DNA from: Trichobilharzia regenti
Taxonomy: Eukaryota > Platyhelminthes > Trematoda > Strigeidida > Schistosomatidae
NCBI GenBank assembly: GCA_944472135.2
Contig: OX235263.1
Location: forward strand, 21,443,379-21,507,378
Reading direction: 5' to 3'
Length of the DNA stretch: 64,000 nucleotides
Below are positions 44,816 to 56,444 of this stretch, in pieces. Numbering within the stretch: position 1 is the stretch's first letter; the number at the start of each line of letters is the position of its first letter. The translations under genes were made by a program, and so were the position numbers. The notes beneath the pieces were generated by a model that did no database searches, was not told the origin of the DNA, and was given only the letters and a program-made list of their open reading frames with translations.

Positions 44816-45689
44816 TAAATTAAATTAATTAAACATCTGCGGGAAGAGACTGTAACTATGAAATAAACACTTTTGCATACACTTGTTACATAATTGAGAT
44901 GAATAATGCCAGAGTGGGTGAAGAGTAAACTACTTCCGTTCTTTAATGATTACCAATGTTAACATTATCATTTATACTTCAATAAATGCTAATTTGTGGT
45001 GTGTGTTACTCACGAGAATTTGCTAGTAGTGTACTTTTGATGTCTTTTGCAAATAATCTTGAATAGAGACGTAATGGATTAGGTTACATTAGAGGAAAAA
45101 TGAAGATACTTGTGAAACGACGCAAAAAATGTGAAATAAAGATTAAAAAAGCCGAATAAGAATGATTTTTTGTAAATTTAAGTCTCATTTTAAAGATTTC
45201 TTCAGCCAATGATGAACTAATTAAAATTTTAAAGGGTAGAGCAAAGTAAAATATGCAGTTCAGCTAAGTAGCACATCAAACCTGTTATAGGATGCTTTGC
45301 AATATAGATTTAGAATCACATAACACCACTAATTTCTGGCGGTCTGCTTAAATCATTTGGCTACCAAAATTCTCATTCATCAAAATGCTGCTTATTCTCT
45401 TCTGCATTTCTTATTGTTTTAATCGTGGAAATATATCATCAGATGAGCACTACATGAAATTGCTTGCTTATCTAATCGCCTTCCAACTAAACTCTATGCC
45501 ATTCTTGAAAGAAATGAAGAAAAAGTGTACATAACTGGTTGTCTTCTCATATGCAGCAACGTTACGTCAAGTGATATACTTCAGATTATTACTTTACATG
45601 TAAAACCTGTATGGGTATATTGTGGTAAAATGTGTTTCCCTTCCTCCCAAGGTGGTTGAGTCTTCCTCAAAGTAATAAAGTCATTTAGT
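44816..45689. other. No recognised feature
   Basis: AT-rich, no similarity seen. Confidence 0.35.
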
Positions 45690-46570
45690 TTTATTCATCC
45701 CCTGGATTCTGAGTAGAACATACGCCTTCAGTAACACATCTGCTTTTCACTCCATTCTCTGAGATCTTCTTAGAGTGGATTCATGATTGCCTACGAGCTC
45801 TTACTTCCTGTTGATACAATCTCCTCCATGTCATCCTCGAATGTCCAGCTCACCGGTTTCCATTCGAATCCCACTCACATATCGGCATGCCGTGTGATGT
45901 TACTCAGTGGTCCACTGAGTGAATGTTCAAGCTATCACTATTTCTGTCTTTCATGTTCGTTTTACAATAGGTTCTTGGTTGGTCTGTTGCTATAGTTCTT
46001 TGTTGCTTGCTTATCCCTTCCTGTCGGCGATCTGATCGCCATTATCTAGCCTGTGAAAACATCTTGTAATGAAAGTCTGAAGTGGCCTGTTCAAGACGCT
46101 TTTCGTGACACGCCATGACTGTGAACTATATAGGAACACTGACTTGACATGAATGTTCTTATTCTTTGTGCTAATTACAGTAAATTCCTACACTGATTTA
46201 AGGGTGATCAAGGTTTGTATTGCTTTTGATCCAGTTCACCACAACCATGAAAGATCACTGGTGATAGCAACAAGCTTGATGTAAAGAATTTACCTCTACC
46301 CTATGCTGTGTTTGATGGTGATGCATAATATTGCAATCTAAATCACTCATAACTGGTTGTTCCTGAATCAAGCCTGTTCCTAGAGGAGTTTTGCATCCAG
46401 GGTATCTTTTAGTCTTTCCAAGGTGATGTAAGTTAACACATTACTTGTGGAAGACAGGAGCACAGTTCCATATAAGTTAAGTTTCTGCATAAAGGATCAG
46501 ATCTCCTTTTTTTGGGAGTGTGGTATGGTATTCTTTATTCCAATCAGTAAATAACTTCCCTTACCTCCAA
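45690..46570 (-). pseudogene. Old RTE-type LINE fragment including RT fingers
   Basis: The plus strand shows the reversed order: 3' end CCCCTGGATTCTGAGTAG, ACAATCTCCTCCATGTCATC, then after a deletion near 46220 the region around motif A and the fingers (CTGAATCAAGCCTGTTCCTAG equals RPEQAGF reversed; TTTAGTCTTTCCAAGGTGAT). Motif C and its neighbours are deleted. No frame. Confidence 0.65.
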
Positions 46571-46810
46571 ATTTTCTTCAATAAAGTTATACTTCTGATG
46601 AATTATCTGTCTTTGCATATGCTTTACCCTGTTTCGTATTGCCTGGAATTTGAAGTATGATATCCATACCAACTGAAACAACAAAAGCTAATCAGTTGAA
46701 TACGTAAAACAGATGACCGAAGTAGTGCTAGTAGGAGGTTTTAAAGATGCAGTATAAAAGGCTAATTTCCAATCTAGGTAAATATTTAAACATTTATATG
46801 ATGAAGTATT

Positions 46811-47063
46811 AAATATACTTTTCAGGTATCGGTTTGTGAGGATTTTGCCTTATTGGATGGAGGATTTCATCATGAGAAGATATCGGCTAGAGAACCACTG
46901 GAAAATCAGAGATAACTGCGTTCGAACCCCTGGTGGGTGTGAACTGATGAAGAGTGCCAAACTAGGATGAAACAGATGTCAAGTACTCCCTACAGTTTTC
47001 CCAATGGTTCTTTAACCGATGTCAGCTCATGATGCAGTCAGCCAACCAATCAAATATACTTTT
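46811..47063 (+). mobile_element. Family D short foldback with perfect 12-bp TSD
   Basis: AAATATACTTTT at 46811-46822 and 47052-47063 flanks a 229-bp unit. The left arm (46823-46912, ...GATTTCATCATGAG) is the inverted 3' end. The centre keeps only GTTCGAACCCCTGGTGGG (B box) before a plus-strand hammerhead. The right arm ends TCAGCTCATGATG...CCAACCAATC. The tRNA-like 5' half is lost, so a very short foldback inserted on its own. Confidence 0.9.
46941..46987 (+). ncRNA. Hammerhead ribozyme, family D, degraded
   Basis: GAACTG, core ATGAAGAG (C3 to A), stem II GTGCCAAACTAGGAT with a mismatch, GAAA, CAGATGTC, return AAGTAC. Predicted inactive. Confidence 0.65.
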
Positions 47064-47094
47064 GTAAATTACAGAAGAATATTAACAGAAAAAA

Positions 47095-47375
47095 ATTCAG
47101 CTTTTGGTTTGCAGAGATTTGATTGGTCAGTGGATTTCATCATGAATTAACATCGGTTCGAGTACCATTGATAAATTTACAGGGAGTACTGGATAACGCG
47201 GATTCGTCCTAGTTTATGACTCCTCATCATCAGTACGCAGCCATCGCCAGATTTCGAACCCAGAACCTTCTGGTTACGGGGCAAACTTGTAGACCAAAAA
47301 GCCACCGGGACCCGATCAAGTGGCTAGTCCATGAATTCCAACTTCCGCCAATTCACTGATTTCGACCTCATAAGT
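47095..47375 (-). repeat. Family D retroposon, 3' part
   Basis: On minus: tRNA-like head (AAGGTTCTGGGTTCGAAATC), ribozyme region with ATGATGAGGAG and GAAT in place of GAAA (47190-47237), 3' block GATGTTAATTCATGATGAA. It lies 32 bp beyond the previous element. Confidence 0.65.
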
Positions 47376-48164
47376 TTTTTGTAGGAATCAAAATGTCCAG
47401 TTTGTACACTATTCTCTAATATTATTAATAAACAAAATTTGAATTATCTCTCAGTTTTCGTTTACTGAAATCTTATTAAGTTTCTGCGTTAGTTTCATGC
47501 AACCAACTCCTCGAGTCAAGTTCAACTTAAATCGATACTTTTCAGATAATCAAACATGGCTATCATAAACATAATATACGTCTTCAAAATAAACGTATAC
47601 TAATTTCAAGACTATCCAATTCTAGATTTTAATGCTCTATTCTTTCATGAATGATGTCATTTATCAGTATGTGGTCCTTGATTTCACTCCTGGTATAATT
47701 TCATTAGTGATGAAAAGTTCAATAAAGATTTTTTTTCTCATGTCAGCTAGATCGGATTGGAAAACATAATTAGGGCTGTTTCTTTCTGCCCTAAGTTAAC
47801 ACTATCCAAGCTCATAGATGGATAAATTTTATAGGATTTCACCCAATAGTTAATCCTCTAATATATTATGGAAACAGACAGAAGTCTTGAAGAATGAAGA
47901 GTGGTTACAATACCGTCCTAAGGGATTGGAGTATGAAAAGGCACCTCAATCATTTTATGAACCTTCTACCAGAAAAAACAGTTATGAGATTCAAATAGAA
48001 CTTCTTGAACTGGGGTATTTTAAAAAAGTAAATGATGTCAAAAATACTATTAAGTAAAATACAAAAAGTGCATAAATAAATCTCTGGCAGTTCATTTAAC
48101 GAATAGTTCAGTGTTATTTGTAAAACCACCTATGAAGATTTAGCATAATAGTACTTGCTAGTAA
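47376..48164. other. No recognised feature
   Basis: AT-rich, no similarity seen. Confidence 0.35.
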
Positions 48165-48190
48165 ATTGATGAATGGTGACTAGCAGTAGA

Positions 48191-48237
48191 ATCCAGGATG
48201 ACCATTTTGTTTTATTCGAGACTTGTTGGCTGGATGT
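48191..48237 (-). ncRNA. Hammerhead remnant, family C, minus
   Basis: On minus: ACATCCAG, core CCAACAAG (C3 kept, three transitions elsewhere), a broken stem II, CAAA for GAAA, CATCCTGGAT. Inactive. Confidence 0.55.
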
Positions 48238-48463
48238 GCCTTTGCTATTCAGCGAGTGATTGTATTCCCATTGAAGTTCCAATCCAGTACCCAGAGTTTC
48301 AAACGTGAAGGCATTAACCAGTAGACCATTTAGGCCACTACAGTGACCTCTTGTGCAACAGGTATCAGTAACTACTTAATTCAGTTTGAAGTTACCTGTT
48401 GATTGACTGAACAGAGCCTCAGCGGGAACACCATCACTCACTCACTCACTGGGGAACAGAGGT

Positions 48464-48510
48464 ATCTACAGCTTGTAACTCCCAAATAGGACAAAATGCG
48501 CATCCTGGAT
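48464..48510 (+). ncRNA. Hammerhead remnant, family C, plus
   Basis: TCTACAG, core CTTGTAAC (C3 kept), CCCAAATAGGAC, AAAA, TGCGCA palindrome, CCTGGAT. Inactive. Confidence 0.55.
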
Positions 48511-48844
48511 TCGACCATTGCTATTGACCATCCACTCATTTATTTCTAGATAAATTATCGGACATTATCTACGAATATGTACGAGGAACCGATATGTCAA
48601 CCTGAGGCCAAGCAATTGGAGCTAATCAATCAACGGGAAAGTCTGAATTGTATTAAATAACTACTCAAATAGCGTTACAAACTGCAGAAATCCTATGTAG
48701 CATCTAAGAATTTACAAAAAGTCTCCTAGTATTCCTAGAAAAGACCTTCACATTAGTTATTGCACCATTTTCTAAGAAAGTGTCGGTAGACATCGACTTT
48801 CAATTATAGGTTCAAACTGCTACACTGCAGGGCTCAAAAATGTT

Positions 48845-49095
48845 GGACAGTTGATGATATTAGATGGTTGGAGGCAATCGGCCACAGGAAGCCTTGCTCG
48901 ATCTAGTTTTCGCGCTAGTTGACACTTGTCAGTAAAGCATATCTGCAACCTTGAAGAAACTAATATCCCTTCTGAGTTTCAAACCTGCGTCAACCAGTGC
49001 TGCAAACCTGACTGATAGAGTACAGTCTGCAGCAAAGAAAGGACTAGACAAATCTCACTAGTTACTAGTGTCCAATCGAATCAAATAACTAGATA
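48845..49095 (+). repeat. Family F element, partly deleted
   Basis: It shares the left arm with 44034 (AGATGGTTGGAGGCAATCGG, CTAGTTTTCGCGCTAGTTG) and the last block (CTAGTTACTAGTGTCCAATC), but lacks the right arm. Read on minus, its arm gives CTGACAAG, TGTCAACTAGCG and GAAAACTAGATC, a less mutated core (A6 kept). Confidence 0.65.
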
Positions 49096-49639
49096 TTTAG
49101 GCAGTCACTGACCACTTAAACGACTTACAAATTGTGGTGGTGTGATACAGACAATGTGTTTCAACGGAACATTATTCTCACATATTCCTACAGTTCATTA
49201 CTGCATTAGCAACAGGATATTATATATGTTTGAACATTTTATTTCATGTCGTTTAGTTTAAACCAAAATCAAAAGCTCAGTGATTGGTTAAAGAATATAA
49301 AACTATTTATGGAGCGGTTCGATCTATTGAAAATATACGCTTGCTTCCTTGTTTTGCCTTCTGCTGATATGGAATGTACTTCAAGATATCCATAATACTG
49401 TTATTGGCATGGTTATAGCAGTGATAATATAATTAACATTATACCAGGAAAGATTTCATCTTATTCAAAGTGATCGTATTTTTAATGTTGTATTATGTCA
49501 TTGACAAATGAACGAACAGTTTATCGTAACACAAAAATAAATATTGAAGATCGATCGATATAATACACTAAGAAAATTCCTTTAGATGCTAATCATTTTG
49601 TAAGTACCTAATTAGGAGGTCCCTTAAAATTAAATTAAA
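49096..49639. other. No recognised feature
   Basis: AT-rich, no similarity seen. Confidence 0.35.
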
Positions 49640-50065
49640 ACTACAGACCTTCATCAACAGCTGTCTTCGCTCAGTATAACTCAAGATCAAATGGCCTGTC
49701 AGAAAAGATCATAAACAGAGATCCCTGGGAACGAACCAGCCAGGAATCGATTGAGCAACAAATATGCACGACGAAATGGAGGTGGATTGCCCATACTCTG
49801 AGAAAACCAACCTTCAAATGACATCACAAAACAGGCTACTGCTAGAGGAGATCCTGAACAGGAAGCGGTGAATCGGTTGTCAGTGCCAGGGTGGGATAAC
49901 ATGGAGGAGGTCATGTCAAGAGGAGATGAAAGCGTGTGGGTAGACGTGGAGCCAGGTCATGAAAACGTTGGTGGAGAATCGAACACAATAAAGATGTGTG
50001 GCTGAAGCCCTATTTTCCTCTAGGAACTAAAGGAAACAATAATAATAATGATAAAATTACACCAC
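49640..50065 (+). pseudogene. RTE-type LINE 3' end (lineage 1)
   Basis: CAGACCTTCATCAACAGCTG (QTFINSC), a readable GNEPARNRLSNKYARRNGGG-like shifted block, TGGAGGAGGTCATGTCAAGA, and the 3' end TTTTCCTCTAGGAACTAAAG with (AAT)n. Frames broken. Confidence 0.75.
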
Positions 50066-50187
50066 GTGTTTAACGTGATTGGAATTTCTATTACACATGG
50101 AATAGATGACACAAGACAGAACAAATTTTCAGCAGGAGTATTTCCGTGATTATATGAATTAAACGTCTGTTACTAAATTAAGAAGAT

Positions 50188-50588
50188 AACTAAATAAGGA
50201 TTTCATCATGAGCTGACATTAGTTAAAGAACCACTGGAAAACCTGGGAGTACTGGACAGCTGTTTCATCCCAGTACCCGGGACTCTTCAGCGGTACGCAC
50301 CCACCGGGATTCGAACCCAGGATCTTCCGGTTACAAGGCGAGCTCGCACACCATTAAGCCACTGGGACTCAATCCAATGGTCCTTGAATTCTAACTTCTG
50401 CCAATTCATGACATAGCGCGACCGCTAGCCAATGTTTTCGGTGAGTATTTGTCCTCACACCCGACCTGCTGCACCCTACTGCACCAGTACTCCCAGATTT
50501 CCCAATGGTTCTCTAACTAATGTCAGCTCATGATGAAATCCTGAAAACCAATCAAATCCCTACAAACCAACACTTGAAAACTAAATAA
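50188..50588 (-). mobile_element. Family D foldback with 10-bp TSD
   Basis: AACTAAATAA at 50188-50197 and 50579-50588 flanks 381 bp. On minus: tRNA-like head (B box GGGTTCGAATCCC), hammerhead, 3' end (left arm, GGATTTCATCATGAGC on plus). The right arm (from about 50485) is an inverted 3' end that begins CAGTACTCCC, just at the ribozyme's predicted cleavage point. Confidence 0.9.
50249..50298 (-). ncRNA. Hammerhead ribozyme, family D, core intact
   Basis: On minus: GTACCG, core CTGAAGAG, stem II TCCCGGGTACTGGGA (G-U pair at its base), GAAA, CAGCTG, cleavage after GTC, return CAGTAC (five of six pairs in stem I). Plausibly active. Confidence 0.75.
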
Positions 50589-50779
50589 ATTGAAGCACAG
50601 TAATGAATCATGAAGAGCTCTCAGAAATATTATTTAAAATTCGTCTTCTCTTCTAATAACGCTCAGAGATGTAGTGGTTCGAATTTGAAAGGAGGCATCA
50701 GTTCAAAACCCGGTGATCGCTGAACACATTTAGCCTAGCTGTTTTATTGTGCATAACTTTGGCCTGATTTGACCTTGGC

Positions 50780-53700
50780 GGCCTGTTTGACACCTGGGCT
50801 ACCTTTTCCTGCATCTACATATTGCATCTAATAAGTCATGTTTTCATTCCTAATTTTAATAAAATATGATCACAAATCGCATAAAATACAGTAATTCATT
50901 CATTAAACGTTTTAAACCATATGACTTTCATGCATCTAATAAATCTAAGAGAAAACATCACGCTGGCTGGCAGCGTGCACTTAAACAGACACCTTTATAT
51001 CGTACAACCATTCCTGTTATTGTCACTTCAAACTGCCGTTCACTTCCCAACAAAATTATGCATCTCCAGTCTCTCTTATCATCTGATACTTATCACAATA
51101 CGGCGATTGTTGCATTACAAGAAACATGGCTCCATGAACTCTATGATGACAATCTGGTTTCCCTAAATGGTTTTACATTGTTTAGACAAGATCGACTATG
51201 CTCCAGAAAGAAAAGAGGTGGAGGTGTTGCAACTTTCATTCATTCTCAATGGTCAACTTCAAATAACGTATGTTTTTCTTACTCTAATGACTTTATTGAT
51301 TGTATAACGGTCAAATGCCGCCCGAAACACTTATCCAAGTTTAAATACGTCTTCATCTCTAACATTTATGTTACTCCTGGCTGTTCTGCATCTGATCTAT
51401 CTGATTTTGCTGATGAATTCACTGAATTCGCCGTTACACATCTTGAAAAATCTTGTCACAGGAGATTTTAACTGCTGTGATTGTTCTTTCCTCGTATCAT
51501 TAGGTCATGCCAATATTGTTAAATTCCCTACTCGACTTGATAAAACTCTTGACCTAGTGTTCATTAATGATGAGGAAATATATGAAGTACGCCGACGTGC
51601 TCCTATCATGAACTCAGATCATTGTATTATTCGGATATTACCTAAGATATACAGCAGATCTCACTTTAATATCTTCTCAAATCTGTCCAAGAAAACACAG
51701 CAAAGGTGTTACTCACAAGAAAATATGCTCAAACTAAGATGTATGCTAAATGACACTAACTGGGAACTTTTCAACGAACACAAACTGGATGATACTATTT
51801 CCAATTTGACTGACTATCTTAAATTCTGTCTTGATATATGCTGTCCAAAACAGATAATTTTCAAAAGAATGGATCGTTTTTCTTCCCCTCATCTCAAAAA
51901 ACTTCGTAGAGAAAAAGAGAAGCTGTACAAGACAAAGAATAAATCTGGTCTTAAGAAGATAAACACCCAAATTAAATCTGAAATCAAGAGACTAAACAAC
52001 ATTTATAATCAAACAATACTATCTTGTAAAACCTCAGAAAACATATGGAAGCTTTTTAGAGAAATTACTGGTTGTGGTAAGCATAATAATTTTGCCTCTT
52101 CTATTGATGTAAATACTCTCAATAGATTTTTCATCCGCCCTCCAAATGTCCTTCTGCCTTCAATTTAACTAATAACACGACCAGTGACTTTCATCGTTTC
52201 AATACTTCTGATGTTCTTAAATGTTTGAAATCTCTTAAACCTTCCCAGAGTCTAGGCCCTGATGGTATACCTGCCATTGTTTTAAAGAAATGTGCTGATA
52301 TTTTAAGTAACCCACTTACAAGCATTTTCAATACTTCTTTTTCTAATAATAATGTACCTTCTCTGTGGAAAGATATTAAAATCATCCCTGTACCCAAGTC
52401 TGGTTCTGGAGATAGTGTTAAGTTTAGACCAATTGCCATTACCTCTCCTTTTTGAAACTGATGGAGAAATTACTGTTACAAAAACTCATTCCCTCCCTAA
52501 GCTTCTCAAACGATCCAAAGCAGTTTGCTTACAAACAGGGTAGAAGTACTTTGGATGCTGCTGCTGTGTTTCATCACAACATTGTATCCTCCTTAGACAA
52601 AGGGGCCAAGTATGTCCGTTGTACTTTCCTTGATTACACATCTGCTTTTGACTCTGTACCTAGAGGCCTTTTGTTAAACAAGCTTAGCCTTACACAAACT
52701 GAGTCCTGGGCTATCAACTGGCTGCACTCTTACTTCTCCAATAGGATGCAGTACACGGTATATAATGGTGTAGCTTCCTCTCCTTTGCTTACTGAAGCTG
52801 GTGTTCCTCAGGGTGCTGTTCTCTCGCCGTTTCTCTTTTCCTTCTTCTTACATGACTTACCTCTCTCAGACGAAATCAACTTCGTCAAATATGCAGATGA
52901 CCTGACTGTTTCGCTTCCCGTTAAGTCTCAGTCAGACTGCTTCAAATTAAATAGCTTCCTGTCGGACATCAGTCAGTGGTCTAAACTAAATGGCCTAACG
53001 CTGAATCCCTCAAAATGCCAGACTGTCGACTTCTCCTTTAGGCATAAACGAGATCTACAAACACTAGTAAGCACTCATGATGTCTGTAGAATTGAGGGGA
53101 CTATAATTGAAACAAAGTCTAATGCAAAATACCTCGGATTAGTTATATCTTCCGACCTTACTGGTCATCTCATATCCAAATGATTTCCAAGAAAGTGTTT
53201 CGTCTAACCTACTACATTAAGAAACTCAGACTAACTGGAGTCCCTCAACCTCTGCTTTCACAATTTGTCAACTCTCGTATCCTACCTATTCTACTTTACT
53301 GTTCCCCGTTAGTCTTTCCTGGGTTACTGAAAAAGGATTATACCATCCTGAGAAGGATGTTGAAGGTAGTTAGTAGGACTAGCGGTGTAAAACTCAGTCA
53401 GCTCGTCACAACATTAGTGGATAAGCATCTGAATACATGTGAGAAATGGTCTAAAACCATACTCTCTGACCCCCAACACCCCCTCTATTCCCAACTCTCT
53501 CCTTGCATCTCATCAGGTAGAACCAGAAATCAGTACAAAATAATATATGCTCGTACAACCAAGTATAGGAACTCAACGATACCATATTTGGCCCGTGTTC
53601 TAAGTGACAGAGACAATGTTAAGCGTGAAACCTATGACTTGCTTTGTTGTTAATAACATAATTTTGGCCCTTGTTATTTCCCCCTTATACTCTCTTATTT

Positions 53701-54437
53701 GTACTCTATAGTGAACAACCTTCTTAAACATACTTAGCTGCTTAAAATTATTATCATTGGCTTACTTTTTTGTACTTTACTCTATTCCTTCTTTTGTATA
53801 TCTACTGGGTCCGACTATATTATCACTATGATTATTAAAAATTGTCCTGTCATTAACCATCATGTAACATTAGTTTTGTGGTTGTTCTTTGTTCGGCACT
53901 ATTTAACTGACAATCTTGTTTGTTATTGCCACTATCACCATCTTAAAAATTTTGTATTATGCATGATTCCTCACACTACCACTACAAACACTGCATTAGT
54001 GCTGACAATAAAAAAACACAACCTGAAATGTTTATTTTATGATTGTTTAGTGTTGTTCAATCAAATTAACTGATCATCTTGGCTATAAACATTTTCAAGA
54101 ACATCTCATAATTTCTTGTATGATTATAGCTGTTACTGTTCACCACGCATACACATATCGTAGCTTCCACTAACCAATACTGAAATATTTTTTCATTATT
54201 TGTGTTAATCTTCCTTTCTACTTGGTATTTTTATTTGCATTTTTTTTTTGTTTTTTTTGTTATTTCTGTGTTTCTTTTTTGGTTTTTTTGTTGTGTTTTT
54301 TTATATATTTTATTTTTTTGTAATACTCCTTTTAAATGTACGATGAAATTAGATGCAATATTGTAGATATGTGCTGAAAATTCCACACTGTACCACAAGT
54401 ACTGTTTCTGGAATAAAGCGAAATTGTTATGTTATGT
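50780..54437 (+). pseudogene. CR1-like LINE, nearly full ORF2, frameshifted
   Basis: Apurinic endonuclease from about 50866: TSNCRSLPNK, VALQETWL, RKKRGGGVATF; a frameshift near 51455, then VTGDFNCCDCSFLVSLGHAN, NSDHCIIRI. RT after a second shift near 52150: SLGPDGIPAIVLKKC, IIPVPKSGS.., FRPIAITSP; a third shift near 52452, then KQFAYKQGRSTLDA, motif A FLDYTSAFDSVPR, motif B EAGVPQGAVLSPFLF, motif C VKYADDLTVSL (52886-52918). A fourth shift at 53180 leads to RLTYYIKKLRLTGVPQPLLS and stop at 53653. All catalytic motifs are kept. The 3' UTR is T-rich and ends AATAAAG, then (TTATG)n. No ORF1 seen. Confidence 0.93.
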
Positions 54438-54904
54438 TATGTCTTGAGACGGTTGGTAATTATAAGGCGTTTCGACCCAAGTCTGATTTCTGTGTTTCAA
54501 ATTTTACCCCAGCGTGCTTGACGTATTATTGTCTGTGCTGTTCTGCTACAGAGACGAAGAAATGTCGACTGTATTAAAGAATAAATATTCTAATGGAATG
54601 AACAATACTGCAGGCGTAATTATAAAATGCATGTCCGATGTTTCTTTCAATACTGCGTGAATGCTCAGAAGGAGTTACTGCAATTCAAAGTTATCCTCGA
54701 ATTTAAATATCATGCATGATTCGAATGACTCGGAAAGATGTCGTTCGATTATTTTGCTAGAAAAATTTCTGCTTTATTAATTTTAAATTCATCAACTATT
54801 TGCTCAACAATCCTCATACCGCTTTCCCATTGATAAACTTTAACAAAACAAGATTAACGAATGTCTGAAAAGGTCATATTATCCAGCTACATTCGTTGTA
54901 TTAT
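54438..54904. other. No recognised feature
   Basis: Flanking DNA of the CR1-like element. No similarity seen. Confidence 0.35.
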
Positions 54905-56290
54905 TCGTTTATTTTCTTCTGTTCCGGGTGGAACGTAGGGATTCAGCAATACACCACCATTTAAACCTACTGTCTATAGTCTCTTTTAGCTGGCTTTAAG
55001 ATTGATCCTAAGCTATCACTTCCCTCTCAAGGGATCTCCCTCGTGTCACCCTCGGAGGTCCATCTTGTCGTTTCCTGTTCGGGTTCCACTATAGAACCTG
55101 ACACGTTATGTCACACAATGATCTTTTAGGTATGTCTAATCTATCTCCATTTCCATTTGCATATTTGTTATGTGGTAGGTGTTATGTACTCGTCGTCGAA
55201 TTATTGTTATGGGCTGATCGAGAAACTAATAGTCCTGACGCAAGAAGGCGAAAATCAGAAGACCACTAGGTTTGCGATGATACTTCTATTTTCCAAACAC
55301 GAGGAGAATGCAAAATAGTGGTATCACACCAAAGTAAGTAAGGGTCAGTCAGTCACACAAATCGTGAGAACGAAATATATATATGAAATGTGTGTGAACA
55401 AATCATTAGACAGTCTTAACATGAATGGCTAATTATAATGAAGTATCGATGCACATATACATAGCGAAATATAACAGACATGTCAACAACCACCATATAT
55501 GGATATATGTCACCAAGCTACGGACTGTCAACAAACACACATATTATATTATGTATATAATATAAGGAGAATGTACATTGTTAAAGGAGACAAGTTCATA
55601 CAAGTGAAAATGGTCACAGACTAAGCGAGCAAACAGAAAGAGAGACCAACATACACACACATAAATATATATATATGTGGATACATATCAGTAGGTTCTG
55701 AGATGCTTCACTGCCGGAGTGTTTTCGCACTTCCTTCTCTTATTTTAGACAGTCATCTGACTTTACGTATCGATTCAGCACAGGCAACTGCGGATGAAAC
55801 TTCCAACTAGCCTGTCAGAAATGCATTACGTCGCCATAAAGAAACATCTTAAAATTAAATTCCAAACTTGTTCTTTATTCTGAGTGCAGAGGATTTCAGA
55901 CTGATTTCAGAGCACTGGGATCTAACATGCTTTAACATCGTCATTCATACTGTTTCTAGTTAAAATAATCCTGCCTACATAAGTGAAAGAGGTGAGTCTT
56001 ATCAAATTATTCCTGTTTATCGTGACAGGTGACTGATGTCGGTGGTTTTGTCACCTCTAGACTAACACTTGCTCAGGCATACAAAAGACATAGAATTATG
56101 AGTGAACTAGTATGTGGTGCAATTTATTCTAACGCATTTGAATAGCCTGAAAACGTTTCATTTACCTTTAATCCACCTCTGTCTACACTATATGTTCACT
56201 TGAAGTCCTGTCTTTGCTGCTTCTTCTGCCAACTTGTTGGTTTTCACCTATAGACATTCAAGTTTGTCTGATATTGATTTATTTGTTATT
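54905..56290 (-). pseudogene. RTE-type LINE fragment, split by solo LTR 3
   Basis: The plus strand shows the reversed lineage 1 order: TCCGGGTGGAACGTAGGG (3' hairpin), TGTTCGGGTTCCACTATAG, then the LTR at 55180-55690, then CAGCACAGGCAACTGCGG, and ATATGTTCACTTGAAGTCC (VNI region) with GCTTCTTCTGCCAACTTG near 56215. No frame. Confidence 0.65.
55175..55695 (+). mobile_element. Solo LTR 3 with 5-bp TSD
   Basis: 55180-55690 (511 bp), ends TGTTATGTACTCGTCG and GTGGATACATATCA. Perfect 5-bp duplications GTAGG at 55175-55179 and 55691-55695. Along most of its length it matches 8381-8890 with few differences. No internal coding sequence. Confidence 0.9.
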
Positions 56291-56444
56291 CGGTGTAAGT
56301 AACATTTTTTTATTGGTGAATTACATTTAAGATTCCTCAAACTTATCAAAAATTCATCTACAGATTCATTTTATTCACAGTTCTAGAGTGTATCCGAAGT
56401 TGAAAGTAATCAGTCCCCATTATGAATTTCGACAACACAATAAG

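Larger units (their letters stand above)
48165..48655 (+). mobile_element. Family C composite, second copy
   Basis: Same architecture as 5340-5797: minus tRNA-like plus hammerhead unit (48385-48165), plus hammerhead half (about 48370-48545, with CCTCAGCGGGAACACCATC), then inverted head (48585-48650, AATCAACGGGAAAGTCTG). More diverged. No clear TSD. The recurrence shows the composite is a family, not a one-off rearrangement. Confidence 0.75.

Noticed and set aside
48440..48456. CRISPR or satellite array
   Set aside because: Only a short CACT run. No array of spaced direct repeats is visible anywhere in the window.
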